Assembly (NCBI GenBank): GCA_947462425.1 | Contig: CANHPI010000015.1 | Coordinates: 1 to 17,237, forward strand | Reading direction: 5' to 3' | From: Bacteroidota bacterium | GTDB lineage: Bacteria; Bacteroidota; Bacteroidia; B-17B0; B-17BO | Length of the DNA stretch: 17,237 bases | In this document: positions 1-8,319 of the stretch, piece by piece | How the letters are laid out: each line of letters begins with the position of its first letter | How positions within the stretch are numbered: the stretch's first letter is position 1 | Program-made: the position numbers and the translations under genes | The notes under the pieces: generated by a model | Told to the model about the DNA's origin: nothing | Databases searched by the model: none | The model's input: only the letters and a program-made list of their open reading frames with translations

Positions 1-1
1 A

Positions 2-181
2 GGTTACAATTTTAAAATTGTTAATGCTTTGATAACTAATTTTCATCAACCTGAAAGCACTTTAATTCTTCTAGTGGCAGCATTTACTGGTAACAATTGG
101 AGAGAAATATACAATTACGCTCTAGAAAACGATTTTAGATTTTTAAGTTATGGCGATGGCTCTATATTGTTTAGGGAATAA
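2..181 (+). CDS. queA: QueA, S-adenosylmethionine:tRNA ribosyltransferase-isomerase (C-terminal end, 5' part outside window)
   Basis: Only the last 59 codons and the TAA stop are present; the reading frame enters from the left edge. QueA transfers and isomerises the ribosyl part of S-adenosylmethionine onto 7-aminomethyl-7-deazaguanine at the wobble base of GUN-anticodon tRNAs, giving epoxyqueuosine, the penultimate step of queuosine synthesis in the cytoplasm. The visible residues match the family's C-terminal signature: ITNFHQPESTLILLVAAF (residues 11-28 of the fragment), then a NNWREIYNYAL segment, then the closing FRFLSYGDGSILF. The Q-P-E-S-T version and the W-R-x-I-Y-x-Y-A-L run fit Bacteroidota members as I know them. 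The stop is followed by a hairpin with a short T run. The gene converges on nnr. Identification rests on this short but very characteristic tail. Confidence 0.93.
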   Translation, partial: GYNFKIVNALITNFHQPESTLILLVAAFTGNNWREIYNYALENDFRFLSYGDGSILFRE

Positions 182-187
182 TTAATT

Positions 188-312
188 AGTGCTTGCAGGA
201 TAACGCCATCTGCGTCGTTATTTTTGCCTTGAAAACTGTCATTTGCGAAATGCAAACTCCTATTTTAAAGGCTATAAAAATGTCTAGCATCTGACACTTT
301 CTTGCAAGCACT
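188..312. repeat. Candidate MITE-like or intergenic repeat with 12-base inverted ends
   Basis: The left end AGTGCTTGCAGG (188-199) and the reverse complement of the right end, AGTGCTTGCAAG (301-312), match at 11 of 12 positions and bound 125 bases with no open frame of note. The inside holds further short palindromes: ATAACG...CGTTAT at 200-221 and CATTT/AAATG around 240-252. No clean target-site duplication flanks the ends, and a single copy in one window cannot prove mobility. It could equally be a folded regulatory or terminator region of queA, or a decayed member of a dispersed intergenic repeat family. Confidence 0.4.
200..225 (+). terminator. Possible rho-independent terminator of queA
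   Basis: ATAACG (200-205) pairs with CGTTAT (216-221) around a 10-base loop, followed by T residues to 225. An alternative pairing, ACGC/GCGT, exists inside. It begins 19 bases after the queA stop on the same strand. The stem is short and AT-rich and the T run is modest, so this is only a likely terminator. It lies inside the candidate repeat element. Confidence 0.4.
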
Positions 313-334
313 CAAAGATAGTGAGTTTACTTGC
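304..334. other. Interrupted hairpin flanked by 8-base direct repeats
   Basis: GCAAG (304-308) pairs with CTTGC (330-334). Inside it ACTCA (310-314) pairs with TGAGT (322-326) around a 7-base loop, with a 1 versus 3 base internal bulge. The direct repeat CTGACACT occurs at 291-298 and 334-341, touching the right edge of the hairpin. It lies downstream of the nnr stop, so it could end or stabilise the nnr transcript, but no T run follows on the leftward strand. Confidence 0.35.
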
Positions 335-381
335 TGACACTAATTAAGAAATAACGTAATGATGTGTTTATGATTTAGTGC

Positions 382-1908
382 TTACAAACCATCAATCAAT
401 TGTTTAAACGCAGCAGGTATTTTTTCTATCACATCGGTTGGAATCATAGCAATTTCACCCTTTTCTTTTTTAGTAATATCCCCGGCTAAGCCATGAACGT
501 ATACTCCTATTAAACTTGATTCAAAAGATGTATAACCTTGAGCTAATAAGCCAGTAATCAAACCCGTTAAAACATCTCCGCTTCCACCCTTTGCTAACCC
601 AGAATTTCCTGTGCTATTAAAATAACTTTTCCCTTCAGGAGTTGTAATGCATGTATGAGCTCCTTTTAAAACAACATAAACCTGATACTGTTTTGAAAAT
701 TCAATTTGTAATTGATGTTGCTCAAAATCATTATTTATTGATTTAGTTAAACGCTCAAATTCTTTTGGATGCGGTGTTAAAATTGAATTTACAGGAATTA
801 ATTTTAACCATTCTTTATTTAAACTTATCGCATTTAATGCATCCGCATCAATTACTAATGGTTTTTTAGATTGGGATAAAACATATTTTACACTTTGCTG
901 CGTGTCCTCTTCAGTTCCAATTCCAGGACCTATTCCAACACTAGAATAAATTTTCAAATCTAACTCTTCAATTTTAAAAAAATAATTTCCTTGAACCAAC
1001 ACCATCGCTTCTGGCAAAGCAGTTTGCATAATTTCATAACCACACTTAGGTACACAAACCGTTAGTAATCCTGCGCCACTTCGTAATAAACTATGAGCAC
1101 TCATAATAGCTGCGCCCATTTTTCCAAAACTTCCCACTAGTAAAAGGCTATGTCCAAAAGTGCCTTTGTGTGAAAATTTTTGACGAGGTTTTATTAAGTG
1201 TTTGATAAAGTTTTCAGTCAAATAAAATGCCTCAGTTTGTTTTTGAATATCCTCACTAATTTTTAAACCAATATCTAATATATGTCCGTTACCAAAATAC
1301 ATGGCATTTTCAGAAAATAAAAAAGCAAGTTTTGGAAATTGAAATGTTAATGTATCAAATGCTTTAATAATAAACGAAGATGCATCAGAATGTTTATCTA
1401 CAAATAATCCGGAAGGCACATCAATAGAAATTACTTTTGCGTTACTCTCATTAATTTCTTTCACACAATCTGCAGCCAAACCTTCTAATGATTTAGATAA
1501 TCCAATTCCAAATAATGCATCAATAACTATATCCGAAGAATGTATGTTTGGTAAATGCTTACTATCCTTAACTTCCATTATAAACTTTGAAAATGATTTT
1601 TCTAATCGCTTTTTATTGATTAAAAAATCATTTGAATATTTATTCGAATAATTAATAATAAATACTTCAACTATATAACCATGCTCTAATAACAGACGAG
1701 CAATTGCTAAGCCATCACCTCCATTATTTCCTAATCCACAACACACTTTAAAAATAGTTTTGTTGTCGTAGTTTTTAATAATCCATTGAGTACATTTTAA
1801 AGCTGCTCGTTCCATCAAATCAATTGATAAAATGGGTTCGGACTGAATTGTAAAAACATCAATTGCTTTAATTTGATTGGAAGAAAATATTGGAAGAACT
1901 TGAAGCAT
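382..1908 (-). CDS. nnr: Bifunctional NAD(P)H-hydrate epimerase / ADP-dependent NAD(P)H-hydrate dehydratase
   Basis: 508 residues, normal for the fused enzyme. It repairs NADHX and NADPHX, damaged hydrated cofactors: the N-terminal YjeF_N-type domain epimerises the R and S forms and the C-terminal ribokinase-like domain dehydrates the S form using ADP. The epimerase half (about 1-215) shows NNGGDG (61-66), the Asp130 region VIDALFGIG and DVPSG (163-167). The dehydratase half shows HKGTFGHSLLLVGS (247-260), GIGPGIG (325-331), LTPHPKEFERL (377-387), LKGAHT and GNSGLAKGGSGDVLTG (434-449), with Asp445 as the expected catalytic base. No hydrophobic signal is seen, so it should be cytoplasmic. The ATG start gives the full N-terminal helix. 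It lies 107 bases after the metallo-beta-lactamase-fold gene and may share its transcript. The stop codon falls in a stretch resembling the end of the nearby repeat. Confidence 0.95.
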   Translation of the reverse strand: MLQVLPIFSSNQIKAIDVFTIQSEPILSIDLMERAALKCTQWIIKNYDNKTIFKVCCGLGNNGGDGLAIARLLLEHGYIVEVFIINYSNKYSNDFLINKKRLEKSFSKFIMEVKDSKHLPNIHSSDIVIDALFGIGLSKSLEGLAADCVKEINESNAKVISIDVPSGLFVDKHSDASSFIIKAFDTLTFQFPKLAFLFSENAMYFGNGHILDIGLKISEDIQKQTEAFYLTENFIKHLIKPRQKFSHKGTFGHSLLLVGSFGKMGAAIMSAHSLLRSGAGLLTVCVPKCGYEIMQTALPEAMVLVQGNYFFKIEELDLKIYSSVGIGPGIGTEEDTQQSVKYVLSQSKKPLVIDADALNAISLNKEWLKLIPVNSILTPHPKEFERLTKSINNDFEQHQLQIEFSKQYQVYVVLKGAHTCITTPEGKSYFNSTGNSGLAKGGSGDVLTGLITGLLAQGYTSFESSLIGVYVHGLAGDITKKEKGEIAMIPTDVIEKIPAAFKQLIDGL

Positions 1909-2015
1909 ATTTTAAATTTAAGAAAAATAATTAATTTTAAATATGACAAAATTCACTTATTAGAAGGAAGTCATTTTGTTTACAGAAGGGTATTACAATA
2001 TCTAACAGTAAGAGT

Positions 2016-2810
2016 TTAGCTCAAACCATTTTCAACTATTACATTACTCGTAATATGAAAAATCTCTGTTTCCTGCAAACGTGAAGCAACAATAACTTTA
2101 GTTCTTTGAGCATATTTAGAAAACAAATTTTTAACGAGGATAGGGCAATTATTATCCTTTGATAAATGAGATAATATAACATGACTCATTGATTCATGCT
2201 TATGATTTATAAATAAATCTAATGCTTGTTTATTAGATAAGTGACCATTATTACCACGAATTCTATCTTTTAAATAATAAGGATAGCTGCCATTTTCAAG
2301 CATCATGTCATCGTAATTTGCCTCTAAAAAAGCAGCGTGACATTGCTTAAAATTAGAAATCACATGATCACAAACAGAACCAATATCAGTGAGCACCCCA
2401 ACTTTTACTCCATCATTTTCTATAGTAAAACTATAAGGATCATGGGCATCATGCCTTTTTGGAAACGGCACTACAACTAAGTTTCCTATGATAATTTGTT
2501 CATAGCCATTAAATTTCTTAATTAAATTATCCTCTAAAATTAAATGGGAATTATTTAAAGTACGCGTAGTAATATAAATGGGTAACTGGTATTTTTTAGA
2601 CAAAATCTGTAACCCTTTTATATGATCGCCGTGCTCATGAGATATAAATAATGCTTTTACTTTATCCAAAGATAAATTCAAACGTTCCATTCGTTTTTCA
2701 ACCTCTTTGCAGGATATTCCAACATCAATCAAAATGGCCTCATTGTTATTGCCCACGTAATAACAATTACCGTTGCTTCCAGAATTCAATGAGGTGATAA
2801 ATAGTGACAT
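2016..2810 (-). CDS. WalJ/YycJ-like metallo-beta-lactamase-fold hydrolase
   Basis: 264 residues, a usual length for the WalJ/YycJ group of MBL-fold proteins, which are thought to be nucleases. In Bacillus the family has been linked to mismatch-repair phenotypes and encoded near the WalKR genes; here WalKR is absent. Metal-binding motifs are intact: SHEHGDH (57-63), HDAHD (120-124), the Asp142 region LTDIG, GHLSN (189-193) and SHLSKDN (214-220). The N-terminal SLNSGSNGNCYYVG (7-20) and FLEANYDDMML (161-171) are family hallmarks that separate it from RNase Z and RNase J. There is no signal peptide. It lies between nnr and gcvP on the same strand but is separated from gcvP by a terminator, so it should begin its own transcript. 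Family assignment is firm; the substrate is inferred. Confidence 0.88.
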   Translation of the reverse strand: MSLFITSLNSGSNGNCYYVGNNNEAILIDVGISCKEVEKRMERLNLSLDKVKALFISHEHGDHIKGLQILSKKYQLPIYITTRTLNNSHLILEDNLIKKFNGYEQIIIGNLVVVPFPKRHDAHDPYSFTIENDGVKVGVLTDIGSVCDHVISNFKQCHAAFLEANYDDMMLENGSYPYYLKDRIRGNNGHLSNKQALDLFINHKHESMSHVILSHLSKDNNCPILVKNLFSKYAQRTKVIVASRLQETEIFHITSNVIVENGLS

Positions 2811-2901
2811 ATCTTACAAAGAAACAAAAATTAAAAAGAATTTTATTTTATGTTAAAAAAAGATGTACGTTTTAATTGTTTATAATATGAAATTGAAAAC
2901 A

Positions 2902-2927
2902 AAAGCCCCTCATTGCTGAAGGGCTTT
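2902..2927 (-). terminator. Rho-independent terminator of gcvP
   Basis: Read leftwards, AAAGCCCTTCA and TGAGGGGCTTT form an 11-pair stem with one G-T wobble and a GCAA tetraloop, followed by TTTGTTTTC. It starts 23 bases after the gcvP stop. The wobble pair would become an A-C mismatch in the rightward transcript, which supports use on the leftward strand. Confidence 0.85.
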
Positions 2928-2950
2928 AAAAAATAATTAGTAAAGGTAAA

Positions 2951-5809
2951 TTAAGCTGAAACAGCTTCTTCCATATATGCTTCAATTGGAGCACAAGAAC
3001 ACACTAAATTTCTATCTCCGTAAGCGCTATCAACTTTAGCAACACTTGGCCAAAATTTATTATCACGCACCCAATTTAATGGATAAGCAGCTTTTTGACG
3101 AGAGTATGCTTTTGTCCAATTATCGGCAACTACTAATTTACAAGTATGTGGTGCATTTTTAATAACGTTATCCGCCTTTTCAAATTTACCGTCTTGAATT
3201 TCTTGAATTTCTTTACGAATAGAAATCATGGCTTCACAAAAACGATCTAATTCACCTTTGCTTTCGCTTTCCGTTGGCTCTATCATTAAGGTATCATGCA
3301 CAGGGAAAGAAACTGTTGGAGCATGGAAACCATAATCCATTAAACGTTTAGCTATATCACCAACTTCAACACCTGATGGTGCTTTAAAATCGCTGCAATC
3401 TAAAATCATTTCATGCGCACATCGTCCGTTTTTACCAGTATACAAAATTTTATAGCTTGGCGATAATAATTCTTTCATGTAGTTAGCATTTAAAATTGCC
3501 ACCTCAGTTGCTTGTTTTAAGCCATCAGCGCCTAACATTTTAATGTAACCATATGAAATTAATAAAATCAATGCGCTGCCATAAGGCGCTGCGGAAACAG
3601 CTGTAATTCCTTGGTCTCCACTAGTGTTTACAATTGTATGCGAAGGTAAAAATGGCACTAATTTTTCAACGACACCAATTGGACCCATACCAGGTCCACC
3701 GCCACCATGAGGAATAGCAAATGTTTTATGTAAGTTTAAATGACAAACATCAGCCCCAATATTACCTGGCGATGTTAAGCCAACTTGTGCATTCATATTA
3801 GCCCCATCCATATAAACTAAACCACCATTATCGTGAATTAATTTAGTAATGTCGGTAATAGATTCTTCGTAAACACCATGCGTTGAAGGATACGTTACCA
3901 TTAAACAAGATAAATTATCTTTATGTAATTCTACTTTTTCTTTTAAATCAATTAAATCAATATTTCCTTTATCATCGCATTTTGAAATAATGATTTTCAT
4001 TCCTGCCATAGCAGCAGATGCCGGATTGGTGCCATGCGCCGAAGACGGAATGATAGCAACATTACGATGAGCGTTATTGTTTGCGATATGATAAGCTCTG
4101 ATAACCATTAAACCAGTGTACTCACCTTGAGCGCCAGAGTTTGGTTGAAAACTCATACGAGCAAAGCCGGTAATTTCGGATAAATCTTTATTTAATTGCT
4201 CAATTAACTCCATATATCCTTGTGCCTGATTTAATGGAACAAATGGATGAATATTAGCAAATTCTGGCCAAGTAATTGGTAATAATTCAGACGCTGCATT
4301 TAATTTCATGGTACAAGAACCTAATGAAATCATGGAATGAACTAAGGATAAATCTTTATTTTCTAAACGTTTAATGTAACGCATCATTTCACTCTCACTA
4401 TGATAAGAATTAAAAGTTGGATGAGTTAAGTATGAGGACGAACGTTTTAAATTTGATGAAGAGACTACATTTGAAGTGTTTGGCACAGCTGTTAATTCAA
4501 TTCCAAAAATAGATAAAATATCTACTAAATCTTGTTGTTCAACAGTTTGGTCTAATGAAATACCAATATGCTTATCGTCCACTTTTCTGAAATTAATTTC
4601 TTTAGCCTCTGCTGCTGCAATTATTTTATCTGCATCACAAGCAACAATAATTGTATCAAAATATAATTTAGTTTTAACTTCAAAGCCATTACTTTTTAAA
4701 GCACCAACAATTGTATCTGTAGCGTTATGAACACCTTGAGCAATAGCTTTAATTCCTTCTTGCCCATGATACACCGCATACATACTAGCCATAATAGCTA
4801 ATAAGGCTTGTGCTGTACAAATATTAGATGTTGCTTTATCTCGTTTAATATGTTGCTCACGAGTTTGTAATGCCATGCGTAATGCAGGATTACCATCTGC
4901 ATCTACAGAAACACCGATAATACGACCAGGTAATAATCGTTTATAGTTTTCGCGACAAGTAAAAAAAGCAGCATGAGGTCCACCATAACCCAACGGCACA
5001 CCAAAACGTTGCGAATTACCAACAACGCAATCAGCACCCCACTCACCTGGAGGTGTTAATAATGCTAATGCTAATAAATCAGTTGCAACAACCACTTGAA
5101 TTTCGTTTGCATGAGCGTTATTAACAAAAGTTTTATAATCATTTATTTCCCCGTTAATATCCGGATACTGAATTAAAGCTCCGAAAAATGTATCATCTAA
5201 TGAAACTATATTAGCATCACCAATTACCAATTCAATACCATAAGGCACAGCGCGGGTTCTAACAACATCAATGGTTTGAGGAAAAACAGTATTACTGATA
5301 AAAAATTTATTTCCACCGTTTTTAACTTTGTCTTTACTACGGTTGCTATAAAACATAAACAACGCTTCTGCTGCCGCAGTTGCTTCGTCTAATAAAGAGG
5401 CATTTGCAAGTGGCATGGCCGTTAAGTCCATAACCATAGTTTGAAAATTTAAAATAGCTTCCAAGCGACCTTGAGCAATTTCTGCTTGGTACGGCGTGTA
5501 AGCAGTGTACCAACCTGGATTTTCCAATACGTTACGCTGTATAACCGCTGGTAAAATGTTATTATAATATCCTAAGCCTATATATGAACGAAATACTTTG
5601 TTTTTTTTGCCAAGCGCTTTTAAATGTTTAGCATATTGATACTCACTCATAGCCGAAGCTACTTGCAATGGTTGTTTTAAACGAATACCCGCAGGCACGG
5701 TTTGACTTATTAATTCATCAACAGATGCAACCCCAATTTTGGCGAGCATTTGATTAATTTCATTTTGACGTGGACCGTTATGACGGGAAACAAATTTATC
5801 TGTAGTCAT
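2951..5809 (-). CDS. gcvP: Glycine dehydrogenase (decarboxylating), P-protein of the glycine cleavage system
   Basis: 952 residues, the full length of the single-chain P-protein (the split form is two chains of about 450-500). It uses pyridoxal phosphate to decarboxylate glycine and passes the aminomethyl group to the lipoyl arm of the H-protein, feeding one-carbon units to tetrahydrofolate. The start FVSRHNGPR (6-14) is typical. The N-terminal half carries TPYQAEIAQGRLEAL-like and GNSQRFGVPLGYGGPHAAFF motifs (264-283). The C-terminal catalytic half carries SLGSCTMKLN (495-504), PSSAHGTNPASAAMAG (588-603), and LNLHKTFAIPHGGGGPGMGP (691-710) with Lys695 as the cofactor lysine, followed by the glycine-rich loop. 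gcvT and gcvH are not in this window, as is common in Bacteroidota. It is transcribed alone, with a 219-base leader gap and its own terminator. No glycine riboswitch was recognised. Confidence 0.98.
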   Translation of the reverse strand: MTTDKFVSRHNGPRQNEINQMLAKIGVASVDELISQTVPAGIRLKQPLQVASAMSEYQYAKHLKALGKKNKVFRSYIGLGYYNNILPAVIQRNVLENPGWYTAYTPYQAEIAQGRLEAILNFQTMVMDLTAMPLANASLLDEATAAAEALFMFYSNRSKDKVKNGGNKFFISNTVFPQTIDVVRTRAVPYGIELVIGDANIVSLDDTFFGALIQYPDINGEINDYKTFVNNAHANEIQVVVATDLLALALLTPPGEWGADCVVGNSQRFGVPLGYGGPHAAFFTCRENYKRLLPGRIIGVSVDADGNPALRMALQTREQHIKRDKATSNICTAQALLAIMASMYAVYHGQEGIKAIAQGVHNATDTIVGALKSNGFEVKTKLYFDTIIVACDADKIIAAAEAKEINFRKVDDKHIGISLDQTVEQQDLVDILSIFGIELTAVPNTSNVVSSSNLKRSSSYLTHPTFNSYHSESEMMRYIKRLENKDLSLVHSMISLGSCTMKLNAASELLPITWPEFANIHPFVPLNQAQGYMELIEQLNKDLSEITGFARMSFQPNSGAQGEYTGLMVIRAYHIANNNAHRNVAIIPSSAHGTNPASAAMAGMKIIISKCDDKGNIDLIDLKEKVELHKDNLSCLMVTYPSTHGVYEESITDITKLIHDNGGLVYMDGANMNAQVGLTSPGNIGADVCHLNLHKTFAIPHGGGGPGMGPIGVVEKLVPFLPSHTIVNTSGDQGITAVSAAPYGSALILLISYGYIKMLGADGLKQATEVAILNANYMKELLSPSYKILYTGKNGRCAHEMILDCSDFKAPSGVEVGDIAKRLMDYGFHAPTVSFPVHDTLMIEPTESESKGELDRFCEAMISIRKEIQEIQDGKFEKADNVIKNAPHTCKLVVADNWTKAYSRQKAAYPLNWVRDNKFWPSVAKVDSAYGDRNLVCSCAPIEAYMEEAVSA

Positions 5810-6028
5810 ATATATGTTTTTAAAGATGCGAATTTAAGGAAAATCCTCACGTTTAAATAACGTACTTTTCAACCGATTGTTTATAAGATTTTAGGTTTAA
5901 AATTATCAGTATAAACATATTAAAGAACTTTATTTTAAAAGAGTAATAAATATTTTAATAAAACAACTCTACCTAATCTCAAAATAATTAGATTGCAGAT
6001 ATTGTTTTACATATTTAATAAGGGAAAA

Positions 6029-6526
6029 TCATACCCTACTGCCTAATTCAATAATTGCTAAATCTTTAATTTCAGTTCTATCAATTACAAAACGTAAAAC
6101 CGTTTTAATTTGATGAAAACCATGAACACCACATGCACCAGGATTCATATGCAATACATCATATTGTTTTTGATACATCACTTTTAAAATATGCGAATGT
6201 CCGCAAATAAATAATTTAGGTTTTTCGGCTAATAATATCTCTTTTACCTCTTTTAAATAATTGGTGGGCTGTCCGCAAATATGGGTGATAAAAATTTTAA
6301 CATCTTCACAAGTAAAAATTAAATTTTTAGGAAATTCTTTTCTCAACGCATGATCATCTATATTGCCATAAACAGCTCGCAAAGGCTTTCGTTTTTTTAT
6401 AGCATCTGTTAAATCAACATTACCAATATCGCCCGCATGCCATACTTCATCTGCAACATCAATATGTTTCAGTAAAGCGTTGTCTAAGTGGCTGTGGGTA
6501 TCTGATATCAACAGAATGTTTTTCAT
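6029..6526 (-). CDS. YfcE-like metallophosphoesterase
   Basis: 165 residues, typical of the small YfcE/MJ0936 phosphodiesterase family. The five metal-binding blocks of calcineurin-like phosphoesterases are all present: D9-T-H11, AGDIG with Asp33, GNIDD (54-58), TH at 81-82 and GHSH (109-112), then the family's NPGACG (128-133). These proteins hydrolyse artificial phosphodiesters such as bis-pNPP in vitro; the physiological substrate is unsettled, so no specific reaction is claimed. There is no signal peptide, so it is cytoplasmic. It lies only 14 bases after the ABC exporter gene and looks like the last gene of the leftward mutS2-truA operon. No convincing terminator follows. Confidence 0.9.
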   Translation of the reverse strand: MKNILLISDTHSHLDNALLKHIDVADEVWHAGDIGNVDLTDAIKKRKPLRAVYGNIDDHALRKEFPKNLIFTCEDVKIFITHICGQPTNYLKEVKEILLAEKPKLFICGHSHILKVMYQKQYDVLHMNPGACGVHGFHQIKTVLRFVIDRTEIKDLAIIELGSRV

Positions 6527-6540
6527 TATTTAAAATAATT

Positions 6541-8319
6541 TTATTTGTATTCCAGCATTTTTTTATAAACACCATCTTCCTTTTGCCAAAGATCTTTGGT
6601 TTCTCCTTGCTCTATAATTTCACCTTTATCCATCACAATAATTTTATGAGCATGATGGATTGTTGATAAACGATGTGCAATAATAATGGATGTTCTGTTT
6701 TTAGATAATTCAAGAGAAGCTTTTTGAATTAATTTTTCAGTTTCCAAGTCTATAGAAGAAGTTGCTTCGTCTAATACAAATATTGGAGGATTGTAAACAT
6801 AAGCTCGCACAAAAGCCACTAACTGCCGCTGTCCTGCTGATAACATAGCGCCGCGTTCCTTAACATTATAATGATAACCACCAGGTAATCCACTAATAAA
6901 TTCATGAATTCCAATATTTTTAGCTGCGGCAATTACTTGCTCTTCGGTTATTAAAGAATTATTAAGTGTAATGTTGTTTAAAATACTGTCACTAAATAAA
7001 AATACATCTTGTAATACAACTCCAACAGATTCGCGCAACTCATTAAGCTTATATTCAGAAATTGCTGCATCATCAATTAAAATTTGACCTTTGTTAATTT
7101 CATAGAACCTGCTTAATAAATTTATTATACTCGATTTACCTGCACCTGTTGCTCCAATTATAGCAACTGTTTCTCCTTGATGAATGGTAAAAGAAATTCC
7201 CTTAATAACATAATCATCGCCTTTATATGCAAACCATACGTTGTTAAATTCTACTTTCCCTTTGATATTTTTAGCTGAAACAGTTCCTGTTTCTGAAATT
7301 ATTTCCTCGGTATCAATCACTTTAAAAACACGTTCCGAAGCAACCACTCCCATTTGTAAAGTATTTAATCGATCAGCCAACATTCGAATAGGACGAAACA
7401 CCATGTTAATCATCATGATAAAAAAAGTAATGTCGCCTAATTTAAGATTGTAAGAGTTAGCATTTAGACCTGCAAACCAAATAAATAAAGCAATTGATAC
7501 TGCTGATAAAATTTCGACAACCGGAAAAAAAACGGAATAATACCATATGGAACGAATGTTAGCCACTTTATGTTTTTCATTAATCTCTTGAAATTTTTCG
7601 TACTCTATTTTTTCTCGATTAAATAATTGCACAATGCGCATACCTGAAATATGCTCATTAGTAAATGCATTTAACGCAGCAACCGCATTTCGCACTTCGG
7701 TAAATGTTTTTTTAACACCATTTTTAAATAAGTTAGTGGCCACTAATAATAATGGAATGGTGCTTAACGTTACTAAAGCAATAGCCCAGTTTTTCATAAA
7801 CATGGCTGTTAAAAAAATCACTAACATTAATATATCACCACAAATAACAATGAACCCTTGTGAAAACACATCACTTAAACTTTCGATATCTGAAATTGCT
7901 CTAGTCACTAAAGTTCCAACAGGTGTATTATCAAAATAGGTGTTTTTTAATTTTAAAATGTGTCTGTAAACTTGTAATCGTAAATCTTTAACAATATTTT
8001 GCCCTAATAAATTAGTAACATATATATTAGTGAATTGCAATAGAGCTTCAATTAACAAAACACCCAAAAGCATTAAACCCATTTTATTTAAAAAATTAAT
8101 CTTCTCTAAGGGTTGCATATAGCCATCGTCTGAAGGATTAATTGCACCAATACCATTTAACATTTGATTAATTAATAATGGCCTAACGATAGCCAAAGAG
8201 GATAAAAGTAAGGTAAGAGTGACAGCTAAAATAAATAATTTTTTATAGGGTTTACTATAAGAAAGAATTCGTCTTAATAATTTTAAACTAAATTTATTAT
8301 TCACTTCAGTTTTAGCCAT
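6541..8319 (-). CDS. MsbA/MdlB-like ABC exporter (fused membrane and ATPase domains)
   Basis: 592 residues, standard for a half-transporter that dimerises in the inner membrane. The N-terminal part (about 25-325) holds six hydrophobic segments, visible near 28-50, 80-102, 155-175, 178-197, 262-284 and 296-312. The ATPase domain follows with Walker A GATGAGKSS (389-397), Q-loop Gln437, signature LSAGQRQ (493-499), Walker B IFVLDEATSS (513-522) with catalytic Glu518 and switch His549. The signature reads LSAGQ rather than LSGGQ, a change I know from several bacterial drug-exporter subfamilies and not expected to inactivate. The substrate cannot be told: lipid, lipopolysaccharide precursor and drugs are all possible. 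The start codon overlaps the end of truA by 8 bases, indicating translational coupling, and the phosphoesterase follows after 14 bases. Confidence 0.92.
   Translation of the reverse strand: MAKTEVNNKFSLKLLRRILSYSKPYKKLFILAVTLTLLLSSLAIVRPLLINQMLNGIGAINPSDDGYMQPLEKINFLNKMGLMLLGVLLIEALLQFTNIYVTNLLGQNIVKDLRLQVYRHILKLKNTYFDNTPVGTLVTRAISDIESLSDVFSQGFIVICGDILMLVIFLTAMFMKNWAIALVTLSTIPLLLVATNLFKNGVKKTFTEVRNAVAALNAFTNEHISGMRIVQLFNREKIEYEKFQEINEKHKVANIRSIWYYSVFFPVVEILSAVSIALFIWFAGLNANSYNLKLGDITFFIMMINMVFRPIRMLADRLNTLQMGVVASERVFKVIDTEEIISETGTVSAKNIKGKVEFNNVWFAYKGDDYVIKGISFTIHQGETVAIIGATGAGKSSIINLLSRFYEINKGQILIDDAAISEYKLNELRESVGVVLQDVFLFSDSILNNITLNNSLITEEQVIAAAKNIGIHEFISGLPGGYHYNVKERGAMLSAGQRQLVAFVRAYVYNPPIFVLDEATSSIDLETEKLIQKASLELSKNRTSIIIAHRLSTIHHAHKIIVMDKGEIIEQGETKDLWQKEDGVYKKMLEYK

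Noticed and set aside
4476..4730. Rightward open frame of 84 codons inside gcvP
   Set aside because: Antisense shadow of a well conserved gene; no ribosome binding site or recognisable protein.
5971..5994. Hairpin CTAAT/ATTAG downstream of the phosphoesterase gene as its terminator
   Set aside because: The stem is only five AT-rich pairs with a 9-base loop and no T run in the leftward direction.
5810..6028. Possible glycine riboswitch or other structured leader before gcvP
   Set aside because: Only short AT-rich palindromes (ACGTT/AACGT at 5849-5863, AGGA/TCCT near 5838) are visible; I could not find the paired-aptamer architecture of a glycine riboswitch, nor a convincing promoter.
6021..6037. 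AGGG/CCCT hairpin at the phosphoesterase stop codon
   Set aside because: Too short, overlaps the coding end and lacks a T run.
6541..8319. LSAGQ signature as a sign of a degenerate, inactive ATPase
   Set aside because: Walker A, Walker B with its glutamate, Q-loop and switch histidine are intact, and this variant occurs in active exporter families.
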